Assembly (NCBI GenBank): GCA_910584475.1
Contig: CAJUBD010000009.1
Span: forward strand, 1 to 64,000
Length of the DNA stretch: 64,000 bases
From: an uncultured Treponema sp.
Lineage (GTDB): Bacteria; Spirochaetota; Spirochaetia; Treponematales; Treponemataceae
Reading direction: 5' to 3'
Shown: piece after piece, positions 9,001 through 15,754 of the stretch
How positions within the stretch are numbered: position 1 is the first letter of the stretch
Layout: every line of letters begins with the position of its first letter
Notes under the pieces: model-generated
Seen by the model: the letters and a program-made list of their open reading frames with translations, nothing else
Database searches by the model: none
What the model was told of the DNA's origin: nothing
Translations under genes and position numbers: made by a program

Positions 9001-10573
9001 TGATTTCTTTTTGGCGGTCGCCCGAGCCGTTCAAAAAGCCGCTCGGCACCACGAACGCGAGGATTCCGTTTTCGTTGAGCGAGTCAAGGCCTCTCTTGAT
9101 GAAGTATTCTTCGTGGCGGTCGAATTCCTTTCCCTCGCCCTTGCCCTTCCATTCGTTCGAGTACGCGCCGTAGGGAGGGTTTCCGATTACGATGTCGTAT
9201 TTGGGAAGTTCGGCGTTCGCGTAGTGGACGCGCCCCGTTTCGTCGAAGAACTGCGCCTGGAACGCGCCATGTATGACGGTCGCGTTCGGGTGCAGGATTC
9301 TCGCGATTCGCGCGGATGTCTCGTCTATTTCCCGCAGCGTGAATTCCTTGTCGCCGTCGCGGTTCTCGGCGAAGCGTCCGATTCCCGCCGTCGGCTCGAG
9401 CACGGTCCTCGCGTTCGGCGCGTAGTGCTCGGCGATTTTCCAGACGGCGTCGATGACGTTGCGCGGCGTGTAGAACGCGTTCAGCACCTCGCTCGAAGTG
9501 CGCCCGTCCTCGCCCGCGATTCCGCCGCCGCCCTCGTACTGCGCGAGAATGTTCAGGAATTCCGCATTCGCCCTGATTTCCTCGTCCGTGTGGCCGCCGA
9601 GGATTTCCCTGCAATGCTCGCGGATGATGCGCGTTTGGCTCGGCGTGTGCCTCTCGTCGGGGAACATCGTCTTTCTGTTGAATTCTTCCGTTTCTGATTG
9701 GACGGAATTTTCGGGCGTAGTTTCGGGCGTGGCGTTCGCGACTTCTTCCGCGGCTTTTTCTTCTGCGTTTTCTTCGGGAGAGATTTTCTTCGTTGTTTCC
9801 GCTTGGTCTTTATCCGCTCTTTCCGCGACGATTTCCGCCGTCTTTTCTTTCCGTGGATTTTGTTCGTCAGGGGCCGGCTTCTCGGCTTTCCGTTCCTGCT
9901 CGGCGGGCGAGCCCTTCATCGCCGCGATTTTTCGGTCGAGTTCCGCCCGCCGCCTTATGAGTTCGGCGAGCTCGTCCACGGTGGTCTCATTGCCCGGATT
10001 TTCGGTTTCCCGCGTTCTTGGCATAAGATTTCCCATCCTTTCGTCGAGCGCGGCCTTGTCGGTCAGCCTTCCGCGCACGATGTCGTCCGCTAATTTGTAC
10101 AAATCGTCGAATTCGATTTCTTCCGTGTTCCCGTACGCATAGTTTATCCCTTGCAGGATGACTTGCTTCACGAGATAGTGTTTCATTTCATAGCCATTCT
10201 CCCTTTCGATGGAATCGTCATAAAATTCTTTGGCGTCATCCAGCGCCTTGCCGAAGTCCAGCCTCCCGACCGAAAAGCCCAGCCTTTCATAGAATTCATT
10301 GTTGTAGGCGACCTCTTTTTCTTCTTCGTCGGGCATCCTTTCGGTTTCGTCGTTGTCCGCCATTTCTATCAGCCCGTTCGCGAACGCGATTGAGCCTTCG
10401 TTCTGGTACGCCCACCATTTCTGCTGCCTCTTGCTCCATTTGAAGCCCGCTTCCTTGATTTCCGCAAGCATTTCGTTCGTCATCGGTTTGTTGAACGTGA
10501 TTTCAATGCCCTTCATCCGCGTGTTTATCGCTACGGAAAAATTCTTGTCCTTGTAGTCTCTCAGTTCCGTCAT
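3053..10573 (-). CDS. Giant N6-adenine DNA methyltransferase / SNF2-family helicase fusion (2506 aa)
   Basis: The start at MTELRDYKDKN (10573) follows AAAGGG, with close spacing; a longer frame to 10666 would read through a terminator hairpin and is rejected. Order of domains: a short N-terminal module with AGFKWSKRQQKWWAY (about 40-55), charged helices, then a class I methyltransferase with EPTAGIGRF (about 390, SAM-binding motif I) and NPPY (about 464, adenine-methylation motif IV). After a long coiled-coil region comes a helicase: DVGVGKTAAGI (about 1600, Walker A), VDEAHNF (about 1754), TATPFTN (about 1811) and EGRIWRQG (about 2090, motif VI). The helical tail is lysine-rich. Such methylase-helicase giants are common on conjugative elements and phages, where they are thought to protect incoming DNA from restriction (known of the group). 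That role here is inferred. Confidence 0.9.
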   Translation of the reverse strand: MTELRDYKDKNFSVAINTRMKGIEITFNKPMTNEMLAEIKEAGFKWSKRQQKWWAYQNEGSIAFANGLIEMADNDETERMPDEEEKEVAYNNEFYERLGFSVGRLDFGKALDDAKEFYDDSIERENGYEMKHYLVKQVILQGINYAYGNTEEIEFDDLYKLADDIVRGRLTDKAALDERMGNLMPRTRETENPGNETTVDELAELIRRRAELDRKIAAMKGSPAEQERKAEKPAPDEQNPRKEKTAEIVAERADKDQAETTKKISPEENAEEKAAEEVANATPETTPENSVQSETEEFNRKTMFPDERHTPSQTRIIREHCREILGGHTDEEIRANAEFLNILAQYEGGGGIAGEDGRTSSEVLNAFYTPRNVIDAVWKIAEHYAPNARTVLEPTAGIGRFAENRDGDKEFTLREIDETSARIARILHPNATVIHGAFQAQFFDETGRVHYANAELPKYDIVIGNPPYGAYSNEWKGKGEGKEFDRHEEYFIKRGLDSLNENGILAFVVPSGFLNGSGDRQKEIIAESGALVDAYRLPEGVFPTTQVGTDIVVFETWKRHGRLPQERLRRMKEYNAGLLSGGRMFKEFPMKVLGEIKTRTNRFGREEEYVVPHEGLTVQDEIKKIAGIFSIHRPNAQTEISENDIKTKETELAVKIANRYVSVQKTDDGYDYSILDEDYKTIDGGEIDASSDDINKTLSDIVEDLRQDKFPNNAKGGIGDNDEITVVDYDWLETKARAAEVNPDNAARRKNPEPKFAESATELPAGIKEKEKAVFAENPLFKLFPYEKALHDAKPSYEIKSRIDALEKEVAGMMPLDPERKEKAREAETLKAEYEERARIEERNREALRGKEREHRRLRHEKILRLEKVYEWLGTETLRRIREESMRLSSENMQAHREEYYGKRPTRSWQDDIAELEIRHLAAEAEIHRRAQGYLLGEEMRRLPLKSRLDFQNFLKKGGTVMELEERLKRHFGTSSRCGPYRYDVEFNAKGIKITLDRQEPDILGGETATYTWNAAASTIKRLVEANEYVTEKELEESMLKRIADTLSEKNFGSKWDRKSFSLQYHAEDGSHLVSVIFASGAERLLEELIDDAENFNAGEFADDLISQDDEKFDGEEHDDRNERAAAVAEEVEAALVACLPELRLLRREACVWRGVEPLAPEEAIVVEKIAEGTKMDSWLEIDGDGYLFDTDNGTYLDASELLGDFRAGFEADEHNIEILSEGERKIWGALVERLSGEVQGQVASRSQTNAAGRDIAGEVQATESQKNLQQENLPRKQKGDTMTSREFARLYGKEFSEVEFKIWRAIDWEGKIDLAKLDENERKELQKNSNYVEIEPDEWTHRALFLSGDIEKKIQEYEKKASELEEHDTRKLELYRKNIEILKGIAPKVIPMESLHLGVNTTLAEEFKIEHKYDNGETVELNLQESFILWACGESAQAQTDKHYYRGNIDFAMANISREDFPENVSWSDVVEYIDKKPVKAEPTYKFVGMTDEDVAYEKMQKKREADEKRIARAETADRLFDKYLHEGLSEDLRKKVEAEYNRRFNSYIIPDYSKLPLAVDGMSAFKGGDKFRLYDQQIKGISFLSNKGNGLLAYDVGVGKTAAGIVANVNQIQLGRSKRPLIIVPNSVYTKWYNDIKEFFPNVQVNDLYNFNKESLKKFRDGKNPNALNIPENSISICTYEALKNISFTDESCENALYEDFAKLLSEDFDGNATENAKGANKIKNTIGSASQVKNSNFVFFEKCGFDNITVDEAHNFKNLWTVPRPKKKGESQEFSGIPSGKPSARALKLFAMTQIVQRENDNRNVFLLTATPFTNSPLEVYSMLSYVGRQRLVESGIYSLRDFLTQFAHTKLEMAVNSRGEIDYKQVMKDWKELPALQNILTEYIDKVDGEEAGIIRPNKFTHVKELDLTDIQKKMIETDTELMMEVKEGKSAAVIVAMNAMRMALVAPALADKSRYPGIDIPPMSKLVDTSPKLKFVCDSIIDMYRTNHEKGQFMYMPLGQEAHGMVKDYLVAHGVPKDSVEIINGSTNNSVEKKEKITERFNDEKDKLKIIIGGKNTSEGIDLNGNSFVMYNCALGWNPSETIQAEGRIWRQGNMQGNVHCVYPVMNDSIDSVLYQKHDEKRSRINDLWTYKGENLNVEDINPEDLKFDLIKDPAKRAKMILDESTKNLKSELQKSELRIKSLDEIIKKRTEFKKKFEEAKEEFEYRENLKKDYKDRNINVPEWLKLEIADSRKKMNSNSLKLDAVGEKLERLGYHDNEGPTSCIRKMNEKKKEIEKEIEMKKFELPSIIARLRDELNKKNEVLPPLEEQRKELCDEIVSNLRPMREVESEIRQERFEKMLDRKIQQGEITVEQMALYKQAGFRNYQNWLDGETESLETTFAKTDKGNSKDNATESKIYKSEKEILTDNFQTDVSETKATAKARKAVTKENQPFLFNEEYLDSLSATAKSKEMQGVKISEIVNSVKEKSHEKKLVLDEQANKHLVVGGIIKSKKQRAGMER

Positions 10574-10589
10574 TCCCTTTGCCTTGTTG

Positions 10590-10613
10590 AAAAAAAGGGC
10601 GGCAAGACCGCCC
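10590..10613 (-). terminator. Rho-independent terminator/attenuator between ArdC-like gene and giant gene
   Basis: On the minus strand GGGCGG-TCTTG-CCGCCC is followed by seven T. It begins 13 bases after the ArdC-like stop codon and ends 17 bases before the giant gene. No other promoter was found for the giant gene, so the hairpin probably reduces rather than abolishes readthrough. Confidence 0.8.
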
Positions 10614-10625
10614 GGATAAAATTTG

Positions 10626-11540
10626 TCAGTGTGACATTTCCATTGCGATGGGGCGCAAAAAGTCATCCTTTTCCTTTGTTTGCGCTTGTGCCTTTCGCTG
10701 CTCTTTTTTCAATTCCGAGTTCATCTGTCTCACGATTTCGGCGGACTTCTTGTCGGCGTTGAAGAGCAGGTTGTTGAGATTGCCGACGTCTTGTCTGAAT
10801 TCGCCTTTCTTCGCGAACTGGTTGTCGAGCACCGCAGAGAGGTTCTTCTTGAATTCGGTCGCCACCTCGGGGGTGCATTTCAGCAGCGACCGCGTCCTGC
10901 ACGCGGCCATATATTTCCCCAAGTATTCCTCCGCGTCAGGAGACGTGATTTCGATCGTGCGGCGCGCAAGCCCGTTCCCGCCGTTCTCACGGCGCTCGCC
11001 CTGCGCGGCGGAAATCTTTTTGGACGCGGCCTCGATTACGCGCTCGGGATGCTCGGTCTGTTCGGGGAAGAAGAACTGCGTCGTCCCTATGCTTCCGTCC
11101 TCGCGCTTGAAGTTGTAGAAGAACCCCCTTTCGCCTGCCTTGATGCTGGTATGCGCCGCCTCGATGCTGCTCTTCGTGGCGACGATCGTGGAGTAGTCGG
11201 CCGCAGGGTTGTTGTTTGCGACGATTTGGAGCAGAATCAGATCCTTCGCGTATAGGCAGAATCCGGTATTCGCGTTATAGATTGGGCGCGCGGCGATTTC
11301 GCCCTTCTCGTCGGGAAGAAACGGAGCTGTGCCGTTGTCCATCGCCTCGCGAATCATCTTGGCGTTATGGTAGGGAATCCAGTTGCCGGAGAATTTCCTC
11401 TCCGACACGCCGCTCTCGAACGGTCGCTCGGGATTGAGCTCTGTGGGCGTGGACTTTTGCTCCTGGGCGTTGGTTTCTGACGTTCGTTCGGGATTGAGTT
11501 CCGCAGGGGCGGAATTTCGTGAATTTGTTTGTGAAGGCAT
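10626..11540 (-). CDS. ArdC-like antirestriction / ssDNA-binding domain protein (304 aa)
   Basis: ATG at 11540 has AAGGAGG 8 bases upstream and a strong promoter at 11685-11713. The N-terminus has a tandem linker repeat (PAELNPERTSETN.. then PTELNPERPFESG..). Residues ~50-110 (GNWIPYHNAKMIREA ... PIYNANTGFCLYAKDLILLQI) match the style of the ArdC N-terminal ssDNA-binding domain, in which a P.N..TG.....DL..L core is typical (from memory). The metalloprotease half of ArdC is absent; the rest is helical and lysine-rich. As first gene of the leftward operon it would be made early after transfer, suiting an antirestriction or strand-protecting role (inferred). Confidence 0.75.
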   Translation of the reverse strand: MPSQTNSRNSAPAELNPERTSETNAQEQKSTPTELNPERPFESGVSERKFSGNWIPYHNAKMIREAMDNGTAPFLPDEKGEIAARPIYNANTGFCLYAKDLILLQIVANNNPAADYSTIVATKSSIEAAHTSIKAGERGFFYNFKREDGSIGTTQFFFPEQTEHPERVIEAASKKISAAQGERRENGGNGLARRTIEITSPDAEEYLGKYMAACRTRSLLKCTPEVATEFKKNLSAVLDNQFAKKGEFRQDVGNLNNLLFNADKKSAEIVRQMNSELKKEQRKAQAQTKEKDDFLRPIAMEMSH

Positions 11541-11684
11541 TATAAGTACCCTCCTTAAAAAAGATTAGCGATTCTCCGCCGCACCCAATGCCCTAGGAGT
11601 TCCGAACTTGAGTGCATCTTGCAGAAAGCCGTAGGCGACCAACGGTCGCAATTCATACAATTTTCATTTTGTAAGAATATCAAT
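11541..11684 (-). promoter_or_regulatory. Structured 5' leader of the leftward cargo operon
   Basis: About 135 bases separate the predicted transcription start (~11678) from the first start codon. The leader contains the perfect hairpin GCGACC-GTT-GGTCGC (11635-11649) and several shorter complementary stretches. It is far GC-richer than the promoter next to it. No known riboswitch was recognised. Confidence 0.4.
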
Positions 11685-11713
11685 ATATTAACATTCTTTC
11701 ACTTTTAAGTCAA
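11685..11713 (-). promoter_or_regulatory. Sigma-70-type promoter for the leftward cargo operon
   Basis: TTGACT, 17-base spacer, TAATAT on the minus strand. The -35 lies in ATATTGAC, and CAATATT-type motifs flank it (11711-11717 and 11735-11741), as at other element promoters. Confidence 0.75.
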
Positions 11714-11738
11714 TATTTATTTTTAATATATTTAAATA

Positions 11739-11767
11739 TTGTTTTAATATGACATTTCTGTTATGAT
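11739..11767 (+). promoter_or_regulatory. Promoter giving a probable leaderless mRNA for the 11774 gene
   Basis: TTGTTT, 17-base spacer, TATGAT. The A of the start ATG is 7 bases after the -10 element, where transcription would begin, and no Shine-Dalgarno sequence is present. The -35 overlaps the AATATTG motif at 11735-11741 shared with the divergent promoter. Confidence 0.6.
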
Positions 11768-11773
11768 ATAGTT

Positions 11774-12247
11774 ATGAGGTACAACATAACAGTGCGGATT
11801 CCCCAGAATGCGAAAACTTCTTACACGCTTTTCGCACAAGGATTTAAGATTGCAGTGCCATGCAAGGAGGACAACGGGGAATTCGTCGAATTCAAATTCC
11901 TCGGAGAAACAGCAATAGCGTTGTTTTACACATTTGCGGAATTCCGAAGGGCATACATCGTTACTGGTTGGGAAAGCGTATCGGACGGCGAGAAGCTTTT
12001 TCTACCGGGAATCAACTCGCCGCTTTGCCTGATTCTCAAAGCGAAAGGACGAAAAATAGACGACTTGAAACATGCGCTTCGCTGGCTCGTCAAAGACGAT
12101 GATTGCAAGGCTTTCAAGATGCCGCTTCTTTTCTGGCAACGACTTTCCGCCCTGATACTGAACGGCAGAATAAAAAAAATCGACGTGATGAGACTTTTGA
12201 AAAAATGTATGGAGGAAAAAAATGAACATAACCAAGGAACTTCTTGA
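11774..12247 (+). CDS. Hypothetical protein in the element's regulatory island (157 aa)
   Basis: Starts at an ATG with no ribosome site, exactly where the promoter at 11739-11767 would start transcription. The protein is basic and soluble, with an aromatic-rich N-terminal half and a helical C-terminal half (LLFWQRLSALILNGR). It overlaps the PilZ gene by 26 bases, so the two are co-translated. I do not recognise the family. Divergence from the cargo operon and linkage to PilZ and HTH genes suggest a regulatory or accessory role. Confidence 0.7.
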   Translation: MRYNITVRIPQNAKTSYTLFAQGFKIAVPCKEDNGEFVEFKFLGETAIALFYTFAEFRRAYIVTGWESVSDGEKLFLPGINSPLCLILKAKGRKIDDLKHALRWLVKDDDCKAFKMPLLFWQRLSALILNGRIKKIDVMRLLKKCMEEKNEHNQGTS

Positions 12248-12944
12248 AAGTATGGGAATCGTTTCGATGTCGCTGTCAAACGGCAGGGAGGATTTTCTGT
12301 GCTTTCCTCGAAAAACCGACGGAAAGATGATGGAGTTTTCCATCTTAAATTCTGAAAGATTTTCAGCATGCGGAAATATGGAATTCAGAGCGGCATTGAA
12401 AACCAAAGAAAGCGTGAAAATTTGCGCGGCGGAAATTGAGGTGGAAGAATCGGGAGTGGACTGGTGCTTGGGAAGAGTTTCGAAAACTTTCAACGCGGAA
12501 ATGGAAAAACTTCTCGAAAAATTTTCCGAAATGGAATATCGAGATAACAAATATGGTCGCAGAAAGGAAATACGAGTTCCAATAGGAAAAGGCAATTATG
12601 CGGCGTTTGGTCTTTCATCGCTGGAACAAACGCTTTTTATCACCGGTTTGAAATTCGCACAGCCATGCGCTGTGATTGACGTTTCTATTCACGGAATCAA
12701 AATCATAACGACGGTCCGCACTAACGCCGTTTACAAGAATCTTGAAAATTTCAACATAAAAATTTCGTTTGTGAGTCCAAACGAAACCGCAATACTGAAA
12801 GCGCACAAGGTTCATTCCAAATTGGACAAGGCGGGTGAGAAATTTTTCGCCACATACTCCTGCCAATTGCTCGAACCGATCCATCATGTATGGAAAGAGC
12901 GTGTGATAAAAATGATTGAGGTTTCGGAAACGCCCCGCCCTTGA
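12222..12944 (+). CDS. PilZ-domain c-di-GMP receptor (240 aa)
   Basis: Ribosome site GGAGG lies inside the previous gene, 7 bases before the ATG. Both PilZ ligand motifs are present: RRKEIR (113-118, the RxxxR motif) and DVSIHG (153-158, the D/NxSxxG motif), so c-di-GMP binding is likely. An N-terminal ~110-residue extension (GIVSMSLSNGREDFLCFPR...) resembles the second beta domain seen in some spirochete PilZ proteins. It is carried on a conjugative element beside regulators, so it may couple element behaviour to host c-di-GMP; the chromosome in this window encodes an EAL protein at 58.9-60.6 kb. The motifs are seen; the role is inferred. Confidence 0.85.
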   Translation: MNITKELLESMGIVSMSLSNGREDFLCFPRKTDGKMMEFSILNSERFSACGNMEFRAALKTKESVKICAAEIEVEESGVDWCLGRVSKTFNAEMEKLLEKFSEMEYRDNKYGRRKEIRVPIGKGNYAAFGLSSLEQTLFITGLKFAQPCAVIDVSIHGIKIITTVRTNAVYKNLENFNIKISFVSPNETAILKAHKVHSKLDKAGEKFFATYSCQLLEPIHHVWKERVIKMIEVSETPRP

Positions 12945-12969
12945 AATTATTTTCCGCTTGCAGTAAAAT
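12941..12969 (+). promoter_or_regulatory. Promoter for the HTH/MazF-like regulator gene
   Basis: TTGAAA, 17-base spacer, TAAAAT; the -35 overlaps the PilZ stop codon. CAATATT follows at 12974-12980, just downstream of the predicted start site, where a repressor could bind. Confidence 0.65.
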
Positions 12970-12998
12970 ATGACAATATTTATTTTTCGGGGAACAAA

Positions 12999-13757
12999 AT
13001 GTTGAAAAAAGTGCCGGAAAGAATCACATACGCCCAAGAAAAGTTAATCGCGTTGATTGAGCAAAGGAAACTGCGCCAATGGTGTATGGACAACGCGCTC
13101 AACCATTCGGCGTTCTACAGAATCGCGCTCGGCGAGGCGCAGCCGACATACAGGACGGTCGCCTCGACATCGCATCTAATCGCGCCGATTGAATGGCTTT
13201 TCTTCACGGATGAAAAACTTCCATTCTCACCTAAGATTGTTCCACAATGGAATTGCGAGGACACATGCGCTTTTGTCATAAAGCACAAGAACGACTACCG
13301 TGAGGTGGCGAAGCGATACGGAATAGGCGAGAACGCTATGTACAACTTGTGCGTTGCCCGCAGGACGAAGCCCGGCTTGACATTCATACGTGAGTGTTGC
13401 AAGGATACGAATCCAATCGAATTCTTCACTGCCGGCAACATACGGGAAACCAAGATGTATGAGGAAGGCTTTTATCCAGACCGTGGCGACATAGTTAACA
13501 TGCTTGAAAATCCAATCTTCGTGCTCTCGAAAAGGCAGTTCGCAAAAAAAAGCGGCAACATAGTAGGCTGTCCCGTCATAGCGCAAAGTGAAACTGGAAT
13601 CGAGCTGAAAGGCTTGGCGACGAAGGGCTTCGTGGTATGCGAAGACCTTCGGACATTCACGCTCGGCGCACGTGCGCGACCGAAATTCATTGAGACCGCG
13701 AACGAAAAATTGATAGAAAAGACACTTTCTTCTGTGCGCAAAATTTTCGAGGACTGA
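12999..13757 (+). CDS. Regulator with duplicated HTH and C-terminal MazF/PemK-fold domain (252 aa)
   Basis: ATG preceded by GGGGA. Residues ~18-72 and ~88-146 look like two copies of one helix-turn-helix unit: HSAFYRIALGEAQPTYR...IAPIEWLFFTDE and ENAMYNLCVARRTKPG...TNPIEFFTAG. From ~160 the sequence follows the MazF/PemK pattern: PDRGDIVNMLENPIFVLSK, GNIVGCPVIAQ, KGFVVCEDLRTFTLGAR and a final ATNEKLIEKTLSSVRKI-like helix. The loop that normally carries GxEQxgxRP and its catalytic Arg is missing, and the Thr of the usual CPITS is Ile, so RNase activity is unlikely. I infer a DNA-binding regulator that re-uses a toxin fold. The plus-strand island ends here, facing virB6. Confidence 0.7.
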   Translation: MLKKVPERITYAQEKLIALIEQRKLRQWCMDNALNHSAFYRIALGEAQPTYRTVASTSHLIAPIEWLFFTDEKLPFSPKIVPQWNCEDTCAFVIKHKNDYREVAKRYGIGENAMYNLCVARRTKPGLTFIRECCKDTNPIEFFTAGNIRETKMYEEGFYPDRGDIVNMLENPIFVLSKRQFAKKSGNIVGCPVIAQSETGIELKGLATKGFVVCEDLRTFTLGARARPKFIETANEKLIEKTLSSVRKIFED

Positions 13758-13776
13758 CTTTTTTTTTCTTTTCCAT

Positions 13777-13848
13777 AGTTTTTCCATGGTGGCTTTCGGA
13801 GAACCATACCGAGAGGTTCGTAGAATGCCGAACTCCCGTGGAAAAACT
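13777..13848. repeat. Complex inverted repeat between convergent genes
   Basis: AGTTTTTCCATGG (13777-13789) pairs with CCGTGGAAAAACT (13836-13848) with one mismatch. Inside are TTCGG/CCGAA (13795-13799, 13828-13832) and GAACC/GGTTC (13801-13805, 13815-13819). The stems nest into one long structure. No T-run follows on either strand, so it is not a standard terminator. Confidence 0.6.
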
Positions 13849-13872
13849 TGTGGGAAAGCGGTCTGAACCATT

Positions 13873-15753
13873 TCAAGCTTCTCTTGTCCCTCCTGTCAAA
13901 TTGTCTGGAAGTCCATTTCGGGCAGTTTCTTTTTTCTTGTTTTGACTTTCATCGCTTGGGACATTTTCGCCGTTTTTCGACACGGAATCTGTTTCCACGC
14001 TTTCATGGGCAATTTTGCCTATGTCTATAGGGTCTCCGTTCGGGCTTTGGTAGTTTCGCCCGCTTTTGATTGTCTGCATAGGGCTCAACGCAGCGCCTGC
14101 ATAATGGGAAATCATCCTGCCCGCTGTTCCCGCCACGCCGCCATTCTTTTGATAGTTTTGGAACTGTCTTTCTCTGACATTCTCTTTCGCCCTTGACGAA
14201 GCTGATTCTTTTGCGCTTGCGATTTCTTCTCCGTGTTCCTTTTTGTAATCATTCCATTTCGCGTTCGCCTCTTTTCTGCCCGCCCGAGTGGAAGTGTCTA
14301 TTCCTTCCGTCGCCTTTTCCTTGAAATTGGATTCGACTTCTCTCTGCGCCGCCTTTCCGGCCGCGCTTCTTTGTTGCGCTTCTCCGACCTTCACTTTCGC
14401 CGCGTTCGCAAGTGGAGATGCGGCAGTGCCAGCGACATTCTTCATAGCCGCCGCAGTTCCCACGGCAGTGCCAACCGCCGCCATAAATTCACCCATCGAA
14501 AGTTGCGGCTGTCCCGTCAAAAGTGTCATAGCAATTTTCGGAGCGTTGGAAGTAAGCATAAATGAAAGCACGGTTGTGAACAGCACATTTGTTATAAGCA
14601 CGAAATTCGTTCCGCCTCCACCAGGATTCAGTTGCTGGAATGCGAAGTCCAGCCACATATACATTATGAAATTCAAGCAAATAGTTATGACTATTATTTT
14701 TATGAGAAAGCCGGTAAACACAGGAACGAGTTTTTTCGGCAAATCTTTTGTTCCGTCGAAAAGATAGAATGGAATGAAGAACGCGCCGATTCCCTGTATT
14801 ATCGCGAATTCAAGCAATGTCATAGTATATTGTATCGTGGCAAAAGCAACCGAAAGCACTATGCACACTCCGCAGAAAAAGCCTATCGCTATATTTACCA
14901 GAAGTTCTATGGCAGCTCCTATCGAATCGCCTACGGCGGCGAAAGGATTCCTGAATTTGAATTTGCTTTTCCCTTCTTCGTTTTTAAGTTCCGCCTCATC
15001 TTCATCGCCAGTTTCCACAGAAACGCTCTGCTTGCATTTTTCAAATATGATTTGGGCGGTAATCATGCCTATGTTCATAAGCTGCGATGGAGCGATAAAA
15101 GGAGTGTCGTTTCCCTTCTTGTCTTTAAGGTAAAGGCTCAGACTGAAATAGGCGTTAGTATAGTCGGTCGTAGGCTTTCCGTCCTTGTCCGTGGCCACAA
15201 GAACTTTTTCTATTGCCGCGAGCGTTCGAGCGCCCCACATAGATTGTTTCCCGTCTGAACGTCGGTCTCTCGCCTTGGATTCAGCCGCGTTCATTTTGTC
15301 CCTTGCGGATTCCGCGGAAAAGCCGTATCCACCAAGACCAATCTCATCATCACTGTCGCTTTTCAGCGGTGTCATCTGCACGACCATTTCGCCGCTTTCA
15401 AGCGAGTTAGAATTCAAGTCCTCCTTTATCCGCTTCGCGAGATTTCCGAAATTATCTGCGATGACTTTCGCTCCGCCACCAGCACGTTCTCCAACTTGAT
15501 TAGCAATCAGCATAATTCCGTTAGTCAATGGAACATAGCAATTAATTAGCAGAATGTATATGAGCCATTTGTATATGGTATCCCACAGCATTTCTTTGAC
15601 ACCAATTCGGGCGTTCACAAGCCTGAACGCGGTCCAAGTTAGTCCAATCGCTCCGATGACTGAGCCATATTTTCTTGCGAAAGAAAGAAACCATCCGAGC
15701 ACGCCGCTAAAATACGACAGAGCCTCAATAATAGGTAAATCGAGCCATCCCAT
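13873..15753 (-). CDS. virB6: VirB6/TrbL-like inner-membrane protein of the type IV secretion system
   Basis: 626 aa. Hydrophobic segments near residues 15-45, 60-85, 285-320, 325-345, 355-380 and 395-415 form the polytopic core expected of VirB6/TrbL. A long cytoplasmic or periplasmic loop lies between the second and third. The C-terminal ~200 residues are Ala/Lys/Glu-rich and low complexity (GTAVGTAAAMKN..., GDPIDIGKIAH), also typical of TrbL. The start is one base after the virB5 stop. It is the last gene of the virD4-virB6 block, and a large inverted repeat lies just downstream. Confidence 0.85.
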   Translation of the reverse strand: MGWLDLPIIEALSYFSGVLGWFLSFARKYGSVIGAIGLTWTAFRLVNARIGVKEMLWDTIYKWLIYILLINCYVPLTNGIMLIANQVGERAGGGAKVIADNFGNLAKRIKEDLNSNSLESGEMVVQMTPLKSDSDDEIGLGGYGFSAESARDKMNAAESKARDRRSDGKQSMWGARTLAAIEKVLVATDKDGKPTTDYTNAYFSLSLYLKDKKGNDTPFIAPSQLMNIGMITAQIIFEKCKQSVSVETGDEDEAELKNEEGKSKFKFRNPFAAVGDSIGAAIELLVNIAIGFFCGVCIVLSVAFATIQYTMTLLEFAIIQGIGAFFIPFYLFDGTKDLPKKLVPVFTGFLIKIIVITICLNFIMYMWLDFAFQQLNPGGGGTNFVLITNVLFTTVLSFMLTSNAPKIAMTLLTGQPQLSMGEFMAAVGTAVGTAAAMKNVAGTAASPLANAAKVKVGEAQQRSAAGKAAQREVESNFKEKATEGIDTSTRAGRKEANAKWNDYKKEHGEEIASAKESASSRAKENVRERQFQNYQKNGGVAGTAGRMISHYAGAALSPMQTIKSGRNYQSPNGDPIDIGKIAHESVETDSVSKNGENVPSDESQNKKKETARNGLPDNLTGGTREA

Positions 15754-15754
15754 A

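Noticed and set aside
1679..10142. Long plus-strand frames across the leftward operon (for example 8663-9697 and 9498-10142)
   Set aside because: They lie opposite strongly supported minus-strand genes, have Phe/Arg/Ser-rich low-complexity translations and no ribosome sites.
10573..10666. Giant methyltransferase-helicase gene starting at 10666
   Set aside because: The extra codons are the terminator hairpin and the end of the ArdC-like gene.
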